In this document: positions 1 to 5,014 of the stretch, in pieces
How the letters are laid out: each line of letters begins with the position of its first letter
Position numbering within the stretch: the first letter of the stretch is position 1
Origin: Gammaproteobacteria bacterium
Lineage (GTDB): Bacteria; Pseudomonadota; Gammaproteobacteria; Pseudomonadales; Pseudohongiellaceae
Assembly (NCBI GenBank): GCA_003556835.1
Contig: PWQG01000247.1
Location: forward strand, 1 to 5,014
DNA length: 5,014 bases
Reading direction: 5' to 3'
Notes under the pieces: model-generated
Seen by the model: only the letters and a program-made list of their open reading frames with translations
Told to the model about the DNA's origin: nothing
The model's database searches: none
Position numbers and translations under genes: made by a program

Positions 1-371
1 ATGCGTTGCAGGTGTGGTGCCTCGGCCTCATGGTCCACAGTGCCCAGTTCGCTGGTGCCCTTGAACAGCAGGTGTTCCAGGTAATGCGCCAGACCGGTGG
101 CGTCGGCGGGATCGTGTTTGCTGCCGGCGCGTACCGCGATTTCCGCGTAAAAGCGGGGTTCCTCGTGGTTTTCCGAGAGAAAGACTGTCAGACCGTTGTC
201 GAGCTCGTAGATCTGGGCATCGAGGGGATCGTCCGGATTCGGTGGTGTTATGCGGGTGTAGCCGGGGCCGGGAGCCGGCGCCATTCCGTCGGGCGCGGGT
301 TCCGGGCCACAGGCGGCAATGATGGGCAGGCACAGCAGCAAAACAATCCGGGTGAGCAATCGGCAAGGCAT
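1..371 (-). CDS. M16 family zinc metallopeptidase, lipoprotein (N-terminal part, cut by window edge)
   Basis: Reading the minus strand from ATG at 371 gives 123 codons, open to the window edge. It begins with a lipoprotein signal: a basic start (MPCRLLTR), a hydrophobic stretch at residues 9-20, and the lipobox IAAC with the lipidated Cys at 21. A Pro/Gly-rich linker follows (about 22-48), then the start of the peptidase domain (YELDNGLTVFLSENH). The inverted zinc motif HxxEH is intact as HYLEH, residues 96-100, inside GLAHYLEHLLFKGT. This is the signature of insulinase/pitrilysin-type peptidases, in which the two His bind zinc and the Glu is catalytic. A third zinc ligand, a Glu downstream, lies outside the window. 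The segment LGTVDHEAE after the motif resembles the long, roughly 900-residue bacterial M16 proteins. GGAGA at 379-383 sits 7 nt before the ATG and supports this start. The expected role is degradation of periplasmic peptides at an envelope membrane; the substrate is unknown. Confidence 0.9.
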   Translation of the reverse strand, partial: MPCRLLTRIVLLLCLPIIAACGPEPAPDGMAPAPGPGYTRITPPNPDDPLDAQIYELDNGLTVFLSENHEEPRFYAEIAVRAGSKHDPADATGLAHYLEHLLFKGTSELGTVDHEAEAPHLQR

Positions 372-434
372 GACAGGGTCTCCGCATCAAATTGGAAGCT
401 CAGCAGGGGGCGTCAGTCCGGTCGGGGCGCTGGC

Positions 435-719
435 TCAGTCCCGTTCCGTTTCCGTCACCACACCCAACCCGGCATCTGCTTCGCATCGTGCCGCCCGTTC
501 TGTCGCTTCCTGTGCGATGGCGGCCAGATTGCTCATCTGTAGACCGGCGCCCTGAAGATTGCTTTCCAACTGATCGATATGTGCCTGCATCTGCCGGAAC
601 TGTTGTCGCTGTTCGGCCATTTCACTGCGTAGTTCTGCGGCGGCCAGTGACTGATATACAGCGACCGGGAGTGTGGCGGCAGCGATGACGACAGCGACGG
701 ACAGAACCAGTCTGGGCAT
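435..719 (-). CDS. Small membrane-anchored coiled-coil protein, unknown function
   Basis: This is a 94-residue protein I do not recognise. Residues 3-22 (rich in V, A, L and I) form one hydrophobic segment, either an N-terminal membrane anchor or an uncleaved signal. Residues about 27-72 are Gln/Glu/Arg/Leu-rich and predicted to be helical, with coiled-coil-like spacing (AELRSEMAEQRQQFRQMQ, then IDQLESNLQ). The tail, about 73-94, is acidic with a single Cys at 79. The layout suggests a one-pass inner-membrane protein with a periplasmic coiled coil, but it matches no named family I can identify. I chose ATG at 719 because the hydrophobic segment begins there. The frame stays open to a TTG at 821, but that extension is polar and has no ribosome-binding site. 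The site before 719 is also weak (GGAA about 12 nt away). It lies 63 bp upstream of the M16 gene and 134 bp downstream of fpr on the same strand, so an operon is possible but not shown. Confidence 0.6.
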   Translation of the reverse strand: MPRLVLSVAVVIAAATLPVAVYQSLAAAELRSEMAEQRQQFRQMQAHIDQLESNLQGAGLQMSNLAAIAQEATERAARCEADAGLGVVTETERD

Positions 720-821
720 TGGTTTACAGCGTTCCAGGCCTTGTTGCAAAGCGTTGTGGGTTGGTGACGCGGCGGCCGCTTGCGGGCGGACGTCTCTGCT
801 TCTTCGGAAAAGGTAGCACAA

Positions 822-850
822 AGCGGAGCCCGGCTTAAACCGTTTCCGCT
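822..850 (-). terminator. Stem-loop just after the fpr stop codon, possible weak terminator
   Basis: On the minus strand AGCGGA (850-845) pairs with TCCGCT (827-822). An inner CGG (842-840) pairs with CCG (833-831) around a TTTAAG loop, with small internal bulges between the two stems. It begins 3 nt past the fpr TAG stop. The following bases, TTGTGC, are not a proper U-tract, so termination would be weak. It could instead be a 3' stabilising hairpin. Confidence 0.3.
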
Positions 851-853
851 GCG

Positions 854-1597
854 CTACCAGTAGCTTTCATAGGTCAGTTCGCCATTGCCCTGGCCGTCAC
901 TGTCCCGGAAACCCCGTTCATGCAGCCGTTCGACCACATCCCGGATCATGCCGGGGTTGCCGCAGAGCATGACGCGTGAGTTGTCGGGTTGCAGTGTGTT
1001 TCCCTCCATCTGCTCCAGGCTGCCATCCTGGAGACTTTCGGTGATGTGTCCCTGTGTCATGTCCGGCACCGCTTCCCGGCTGATGAAAGGCAGGAAGGTG
1101 AAACGACCCGGATAGCGCAGCTTCAGTTCATCGAACAGTTCCGTATAGCGCAGATCATCCAGGTAGCGTGCCGCGTAGACCAGTACCACGTGACGAAAAT
1201 TCTGCCAGGGCGTGTCGGTTTTCAGGATGGAGACGAATGGCGCAACGCCGGTGCCAGTGGCGAGTAACCAAAGGGTGTCGGCCGGGCTCACCCGATTGAT
1301 GGAGAAGTCTCCGTCGGGGGGATCCTGGACCCAGATCCGGTCGCCGACCCGCAGTCGTGACAGGGAAGTGGACAGATCGCCTTCCAGGCGCGTATAGAAA
1401 AAGAACTCCAGGGGATTCTCACCGGGAGCACTGAGGATGGAGTAGGGTTCGGCGATGCGTTGCCCGTCGATATCAAGGCCGAGCAGTGTGTATTGACCGG
1501 CTTCGAAGGAGTGGATGTCGGCGTCGATCTGCAGGGAAAACAGATTCGGCGTCCAGTGGATGGTGTTGCTGATCCGGCCCCGGGCCCATTGACTCAT
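854..1597 (-). CDS. fpr: Ferredoxin/flavodoxin-NADP+ reductase, E. coli Fpr type
   Basis: This 247-residue cytoplasmic flavoenzyme transfers electrons between NADPH and ferredoxin or flavodoxin. It has the family length (E. coli Fpr is 248) and aligns to it almost without gaps. The N-terminal FAD barrel contains FEAGQYTLLGL (31-41) and the FAD motif EPYS (50-53). The NADP domain contains ATGTGVAPFVSIL (113-125), LVYAARYLDDL (139-149), ISRE (172-175) and LCGNPGMIRDV (211-221). The protein ends in Tyr-Trp, the C-terminal aromatic typical of this bacterial class. Two positions depart from the family. The Arg of the RxYS FAD motif is Glu at 50, and the Arg matching E. coli R184, which contacts the NADP 2'-phosphate, is His at 184. 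R144 and R174 are kept. ATG at 1597 matches the E. coli N-terminus; an AGGTAGG (1609-1615) lies 11 nt upstream, a rather long spacing. The gene is divergent from the symporter across a 177-bp gap. The function call is firm; the effect of the substitutions is open. Confidence 0.93.
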   Translation of the reverse strand: MSQWARGRISNTIHWTPNLFSLQIDADIHSFEAGQYTLLGLDIDGQRIAEPYSILSAPGENPLEFFFYTRLEGDLSTSLSRLRVGDRIWVQDPPDGDFSINRVSPADTLWLLATGTGVAPFVSILKTDTPWQNFRHVVLVYAARYLDDLRYTELFDELKLRYPGRFTFLPFISREAVPDMTQGHITESLQDGSLEQMEGNTLQPDNSRVMLCGNPGMIRDVVERLHERGFRDSDGQGNGELTYESYW

Positions 1598-1774
1598 TGC
1601 TACTGATACCTACCTCTAAAAACGCAACATTGTCGCACAGATCAATAGTATTGGCACTTTGCGCAGATTTTTAATAGGCTCTCTGCCGTGTGTCCGGCGG
1701 GGTACGCCAGATATAGCGGCCGGACACGGGCGCTGGAAACAGGCACCAGACACAGAACAAGAGGAGAACGGGTT
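1598..1774. promoter_or_regulatory. Divergent intergenic region between fpr and the symporter
   Basis: This 177-bp gap must hold the promoters of both divergent genes. The AT-rich part is 1610-1680. A weak minus-strand candidate for fpr is TTAAAA (1674-1669), an 18-bp spacer, then TACTAT (1650-1645). A weak plus-strand candidate for the symporter is TTGGCA (1651-1656), a short 15-bp spacer, then TAATAG (1672-1677). Neither is close to consensus, so the exact boxes are uncertain. The GC-rich half, 1685-1745, carries the inverted repeat listed separately. Confidence 0.45.
1690..1727. repeat. Perfect 9-bp inverted repeat upstream of the symporter
   Basis: GTGTCCGGC (1690-1698) and GCCGGACAC (1719-1727) are perfect reverse complements separated by 20 nt. 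Inside the spacer, CGC (1705-1707) can pair with GCG (1716-1718) around the loop CAGATATA, stacking directly on the outer stem with a six-base bulge on one side. The right arm ends 33 nt before the symporter ribosome-binding site. It could be a leader-RNA hairpin or a two-half-site operator for a dimeric regulator. It has no U-tract on either strand, so it is not an ordinary terminator. Confidence 0.55.
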
Positions 1775-1777
1775 TTG
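1761..1777 (+). promoter_or_regulatory. Ribosome-binding site that fixes a TTG start for the symporter
   Basis: GAGGAG at 1761-1766 lies 8 nt before a TTG at 1775-1777. It is the only strong Shine-Dalgarno match near the N-terminus. The residues encoded between 1688 and 1774 are hydrophilic, Arg-rich and unlike any SLC1 N-terminus. Starting at TTG gives MSQTIKRAFRAWLDIALWKR leading directly into the first membrane helix. Confidence 0.75.
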
Positions 1778-3031
1778 TCACAGACAATAAAAAGAGCTTT
1801 TCGGGCCTGGTTGGACATAGCGCTCTGGAAGCGGGTCATCCTGGCATTGATGCTGGGCCTGGTGGTCGGTTTCATCTGGGGCGAAGGTGCACAATCGATC
1901 CGCTGGATTGGTGACCTGTTCATCCGTCTGATCCAGATGGTGGTGGTACCCCTGGTCTTTGTCACCATCGTTTCCGGCATTATCCGTATGGGAGACCCAT
2001 CGAAACTGGGTACCCTCGGCGTCAAGACCATTGGTATCTACATGGGTACCACGGCCGTGGCCATCACGATCGGCCTGCTGTTGGCCGCGCTATTCCAGCC
2101 CGGTGCGGGCGTCGACATAACGGCCGCCACCCCCGGTGAGGTGCAGGAGGCGGTTCCGCTGGGAGAGCGGCTGATGGGCATTGTGCCCTCCAACCCCATC
2201 GCCGCCCTGGCGGAAGGTAACATTCTGGCTGTGATTTTCTTTGCGGTGCTCTTCGGTATCGCCGTATTGACCATCCGGGAAGATGGTAAACCGATTGCCG
2301 GTTTCATGCATGCCGGGGCCAGCGTCATGTTGCGGATCACCCACTGGGTCATGGAGATGGCGCCGTTCGGTGTGTTCGCCCTGATTGCCTGGGTAGCAGG
2401 CACACAGGGCCTGGTCACACTGGTTCAGGTGGTGACCCTGGTGCTGACTGTCACGCTGGCCTGCATACTGCAGCTGGTGGTCACGCACGGTACGTTGATG
2501 CGCTTCATCCTGAAGCTCTCCCCGCTGCGTTTTTTCCGGGGCGTCAAGGACGCCATGCTGTTGGCGTTTTCCACCTCGTCCAGTTCTGCCACTCTTCCGG
2601 TTAGCATGTCCGTTGCGGAAACGCGGCTGGGTATCCGTCCGGTGGTGGTGTCCACTGTTTTGCCACTGGGCGCGACCATCAATATGGACGGCACGGCCAT
2701 GTATGTCGGTATCGTGTCGGTTTTTGCGGCGCAGGCCTTCGGTATCGACCTGACCCTGATTGACTACCTGATGATCGCCGGTACCACCACCCTGGTGTCC
2801 ATCGGCACCGCGGCGGTGCCGGGTGCCTCGATTTTCCTGATGGCCGCGGTGATGGACACGATCGGTCTGACACCCGGGCAGATTGCCGTGGTGATCGGCT
2901 TCATCCTGCCTTTTGACCGTCCGCTGGACATGATGCGCACGGCGGTGAACGTGACCGGTGACCTGTCGGTTGCCACTGCCGTGGCGAAGTGGGAAGACGA
3001 GCTCGACGAGGAGCAGTTCAACCGCAATTGA
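1775..3031 (+). CDS. SLC1/DAACS dicarboxylate/amino acid:cation symporter, probably glutamate/aspartate type
   Basis: This 418-residue inner-membrane secondary transporter belongs to the GltP/GltPh/EAAT family and takes up acidic substrates together with Na+ or H+. The first membrane helix is at about 19-36. Family landmarks appear in order: the serine-rich hairpin 1 tip (STSSSSATLP, 266-275), the TM7 cation-site motif NMDGT (303-307), the hairpin 2 gate (GTAAVPGAS, 344-352), and TM8 with DRPLDMMRTAVNVTGD starting at 381. In TM8, D381 and D385 match GltPh D390 and D394, R388 matches R397 (which binds the substrate side-chain carboxylate), and N392 matches N401. The NVTGD form of TM8, in place of the NLVGN form I associate with DctA, points to glutamate/aspartate over C4-dicarboxylates. 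No key residue is missing and the length is normal. The start is TTG with a good ribosome-binding site. The gene is transcribed alone, divergent from fpr and convergent with the barrel gene 26 bp downstream. The family is certain; the exact substrate is inferred. Confidence 0.93.
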   Translation: MSQTIKRAFRAWLDIALWKRVILALMLGLVVGFIWGEGAQSIRWIGDLFIRLIQMVVVPLVFVTIVSGIIRMGDPSKLGTLGVKTIGIYMGTTAVAITIGLLLAALFQPGAGVDITAATPGEVQEAVPLGERLMGIVPSNPIAALAEGNILAVIFFAVLFGIAVLTIREDGKPIAGFMHAGASVMLRITHWVMEMAPFGVFALIAWVAGTQGLVTLVQVVTLVLTVTLACILQLVVTHGTLMRFILKLSPLRFFRGVKDAMLLAFSTSSSSATLPVSMSVAETRLGIRPVVVSTVLPLGATINMDGTAMYVGIVSVFAAQAFGIDLTLIDYLMIAGTTTLVSIGTAAVPGASIFLMAAVMDTIGLTPGQIAVVIGFILPFDRPLDMMRTAVNVTGDLSVATAVAKWEDELDEEQFNRN

Positions 3032-3057
3032 GGTCCTGGCAACCCGGGCAGACCGGT

Positions 3058-4443
3058 TCAGCGTCCGAGGAAGCTGTAGCGCAGGGTCAGACCGAGCCGT
3101 ACGTCCTGATGCAGGTGCGCCAACACTGCATCAGGGCTGGCGCGTGTCAGGATCAGCTGGCCCATCAGGGCCCATTCATCATTGATCCGGTAATCGGCAT
3201 CCAGGCTGAGCAGGCCGGCTTCATCATCCAGACTGTGCTGGGCGGTCACCGACAGCAGCAGGTCCTCATTGCGCAGGCTGTTGCTGTAGCGCATCAGGAT
3301 ATTGCCATTGATGTCGTCGCGCAGCAGGCGTTCTTCCTCCTGTAGTCCCTTGTTGCGATCCAGGAATCCCTGCGCGGCCACACTCAGGCTGAACTGCTCC
3401 GTATTGCTGATGGCATATTCCATCCCCACCGAACTACCCAATTGATGCCGGCGGACCAGGCGTTGACCCGGTGCTGCTTCCCAAGGAGTGAGGGCCATGG
3501 CACGCAGGCCACCACTGAATGCCAGATCCAGGGTCAGCAGCAGGCTGCCGATGGCCCGGTTGGCGCTCAGTCCGGCCAGCATATACTCATTGCTGACGGC
3601 CCGAGCCCTGTTGCTGCCGTCGGTAGGCGCCAGGTAGTGCAGGTCGTTCTCCTGCAGCCAGGCGGCCATCAGGGCCACATCGCTGCCGCTGAAGGAACGG
3701 CTCCAGCGTGTGCCCACTTCAAACAGATTGCGCTCCCGGCTGTGATCGGGCAGGTCGAAGGGCAGTTCCACCCGCAATGGACTGCCGGCCACGGGGCGTT
3801 TATTGAATTCGGGATAAAGATTGACGAAGCTCGAAAAGCGCCCCGCATCGGTAAACCAGTCCCAGTTCAGCAGCCACTGGTTACGTCGCGCATCTTCCAG
3901 GTCGATGATGGTCAGGTCGCGGTATTCGGTGTGGTTGATGACATCCAACACCGAGTTGGCCAGGGTTTCGCCCCAGACGATGGTCTGACGGCCCAGGCTG
4001 AAACTGTGGCGTTGTCCGCTACGCTGCAGGAACAGCTCCTTGAGGCGTGTTTCCTCGTGCAATGAACCCTTGACGCGGTGACGATAGTCACCCTCGAAGT
4101 GCAGGCGCCCATAAGCACTGCCCTGCAACAGCCAGCCATCGCCGAATGCATTCTGATACTGGATGTCCAGTGCCATGCGGTTGATTTCGATCTGCCGCTG
4201 CTGACCGTCGCTGCCGGAGCGACCGCCATGACGATTGATATGTCCCGCCAGTTGCTGGCTGAGCCTGAAGGAGAAAGGGCTGCTGCTGGCGGACCCGTCA
4301 TCAAAGAGGCTGCTGTCATCAAAGGCGCTGTCGTCTAACTCGAAATCGCCGAATGCTGCATCGTCCTGTCCGGCGTTCAGGGCCGGGGTGATGGCCAGCA
4401 GGCAGCAGCCAAGGAACGGAGTATGGTGCCGCAGGACAGACAT
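3058..4443 (-). CDS. DUF1302-like outer-membrane beta-barrel protein
   Basis: This is a 461-residue protein with a signal peptide (MSVLRHHTPFLGCCLLAI, likely cleavage after ALNA at 24). Next comes a strongly acidic segment (27-49) with repeated DDxAF/DDSSLF units, then a Ser-rich linker. From about 56 to the end are alternating polar/hydrophobic strands typical of an outer-membrane barrel, ending RYSFLGR. The segment LGRQTIVWGETLANSVLDV (150-168), followed by DLEDARRNQWLLNWDWF (181-197), resembles the conserved core of DUF1302 proteins (LGKQ..VWG....VLDVVNP..., then DDFEDSR...L). The partner gene supports this: the LolA-like stop codon TGA is followed directly by this ATG, and PF17131-type and DUF1302-type proteins commonly co-occur, often with an RND/MMPL exporter. 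The inferred role is the outer-membrane component of an envelope lipid or hydrophobic-compound transport route; the substrate is unknown. No clear Shine-Dalgarno precedes the ATG, so translation is probably coupled to the upstream gene. Family assignment is from motif memory, not a search. Confidence 0.75.
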   Translation of the reverse strand: MSVLRHHTPFLGCCLLAITPALNAGQDDAAFGDFELDDSAFDDSSLFDDGSASSSPFSFRLSQQLAGHINRHGGRSGSDGQQRQIEINRMALDIQYQNAFGDGWLLQGSAYGRLHFEGDYRHRVKGSLHEETRLKELFLQRSGQRHSFSLGRQTIVWGETLANSVLDVINHTEYRDLTIIDLEDARRNQWLLNWDWFTDAGRFSSFVNLYPEFNKRPVAGSPLRVELPFDLPDHSRERNLFEVGTRWSRSFSGSDVALMAAWLQENDLHYLAPTDGSNRARAVSNEYMLAGLSANRAIGSLLLTLDLAFSGGLRAMALTPWEAAPGQRLVRRHQLGSSVGMEYAISNTEQFSLSVAAQGFLDRNKGLQEEERLLRDDINGNILMRYSNSLRNEDLLLSVTAQHSLDDEAGLLSLDADYRINDEWALMGQLILTRASPDAVLAHLHQDVRLGLTLRYSFLGR

Positions 4444-5014
4444 TCAGTCGATCAGCGCACGCAGGCGTTGCAGTTCCGCTTCGCGGAATGCCACGTCGGT
4501 CAGGGTGCGGGGCGTGAGAAAGTTCTCGCGCACGTCCAGGCCCGTGTTGATCTCCAGTATGGCCATGTTGGAGAGGCGGTTGCTGACCAGGTTGAGCATG
4601 GTCAGGGAGCGGGCCACCCAGATACCATCAACCTGTTCCACACGGGAAGCCATCAGGCGTTTGATCTCGCGGTCGCGGCGGTCGTACATCTCCGAACGCA
4701 GGACCACAAAGCGCTCCTTGTCGACATAGTGTACTGAGCGGGCATATCGGGTTTTTCGAGCCCTCTCTTCATTGGGTATGGCCTCGATTTTCCAGACTTC
4801 GCGTCCGCTTTCGCTGCTCTCTTCCAGCACGCGTATCTCGTAGTCGCTCAGTTTGCCGGTATCCTGGTCCTCTGTGGTGAATTCGGAGCCGAAAATCGAG
4901 GCTGGTTCCGAATCCTCGTCCGAAGCACCGCTGGCGATCCGCCGTACCTGGCCCAGGGCGGACAGTTAGAGCCAGGTCTCATTTTCCTGGGCGGGATCGT
5001 CATAGGCATAAGTG
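4444..5014 (-). pseudogene. LolA-like outer-membrane lipoprotein-sorting family protein (PF17131 type), C-terminal part, interrupted by in-frame TAA
   Basis: The minus-strand frame runs from the window edge (first full codon at 5013) to TGA at 4446-4444. It encodes 15 residues (to ETWL), a TAA stop at 4968-4966, then 173 more family-like residues. Recognisable parts are LSALGQVRRIAS, SIFGSEFTTED, VWKIEAIPN, SVHYVDKERFVVLRSEMYD, VDGIWVARSLTM and ILEINTGLDVRENFLTPRTL. These follow the order of the LolA-like periplasmic fold (PF17131), which usually reads WLYLPAL..VRRI, FGSEF.YEDL, VD...PL..E.YD and GIW. The TAA falls exactly at the usual Tyr of WLYLPAL, so a single substitution (TAC or TAT to TAA) explains it. 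The next conserved Pro is Ser. Similarity continues without a frame change on both sides. It may be a recent nonsense mutation or a sequencing error. A restart is conceivable at GTG 4830, but that would lack the N-terminal half. The product would be a periplasmic carrier working with the barrel encoded immediately downstream. Confidence 0.72.

Noticed and set aside
28..390. Minus-strand open frame of 120 codons overlapping the M16 gene
   Set aside because: It is an Arg/Pro-rich out-of-frame reading of the same DNA that encodes the lipobox and HxxEH motif in the correct frame.
1651..1666. TTGGCAC followed by TTTGCGCA, resembling a sigma-54 promoter upstream of the symporter
   Set aside because: The GG and GC elements are 6 or 8 nt apart instead of the required 10, so the geometry does not fit.
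3040..3058. AACC…GGTT pairing in the convergent gap as a bidirectional terminator
   Set aside because: Only four base pairs form before mismatches, and no T-tract follows on either strand.
3442..4065. Long open frame of 207 codons on the plus strand
   Set aside because: It lies wholly antisense to the barrel gene, whose signal peptide, strand pattern and family motifs are clear. The plus-strand product is Gln/Ala/Gly-rich with no recognisable domain and no good ribosome-binding site.
4444..4830. A complete 128-residue gene starting at GTG 4830
   Set aside because: Family similarity continues upstream in the same frame beyond 4830 and past the TAA at 4966-4968, and there is no ribosome-binding site before the GTG. 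It is better read as the tail of an interrupted gene.
4963..4971. Programmed stop-codon readthrough at the TAA in the LolA-like gene
   Set aside because: Only the stop itself is visible. It is TAA, not the leakier TGA, and no flanking structure or known recoding context is apparent. A mutation or base error is simpler.

Overview
The window looks like ordinary chromosomal DNA from a gammaproteobacterium. The reasons are GC-rich coding sequence, an E. coli-type ferredoxin-NADP+ reductase that aligns almost without gaps and ends in Trp, a lipobox-bearing M16 peptidase, and a pair consisting of a LolA-like (PF17131-type) protein and a DUF1302-like outer-membrane barrel. No mobile element, CRISPR array, tRNA or rRNA was recognised. 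The genus cannot be fixed from the sequence.

Layout. Positions 1-371 (minus) hold the N-terminus of an M16 zinc metallopeptidase lipoprotein, cut by the window edge. Positions 435-719 (minus) hold a small membrane-anchored coiled-coil protein of unknown function. Positions 854-1597 (minus) hold ferredoxin/flavodoxin-NADP+ reductase (fpr). Positions 1598-1774 are a divergent intergenic region with a perfect 9-bp inverted repeat. Positions 1775-3031 (plus) hold an SLC1/DAACS acidic amino acid:cation symporter that probably starts at TTG. After a 26-bp convergent junction, positions 3058-4443 (minus) hold a DUF1302-like outer-membrane beta-barrel. It is preceded without any gap by 4444-5014 (minus), a LolA-like outer-membrane lipoprotein-sorting family gene that is interrupted by an in-frame TAA and runs off the window.

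Functional reading. The LolA-like gene and the barrel form a tight envelope transport operon. Relatives of this pair are usually found beside an RND/MMPL-family exporter, which would lie to the right of the window. The symporter imports acidic amino acids and is transcribed alone. Fpr is a housekeeping redox enzyme. The small coiled-coil gene and the peptidase follow it on the same strand but may be expressed independently.

The points most worth checking are four: the in-frame stop in a conserved motif of the LolA-like gene; the loss of two cofactor-contacting arginines in Fpr (R50 to E, R184 to H); the inverted repeat in the symporter leader; and the acidic N-terminal segment of the barrel. 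I do not see a clearly new biological system here.
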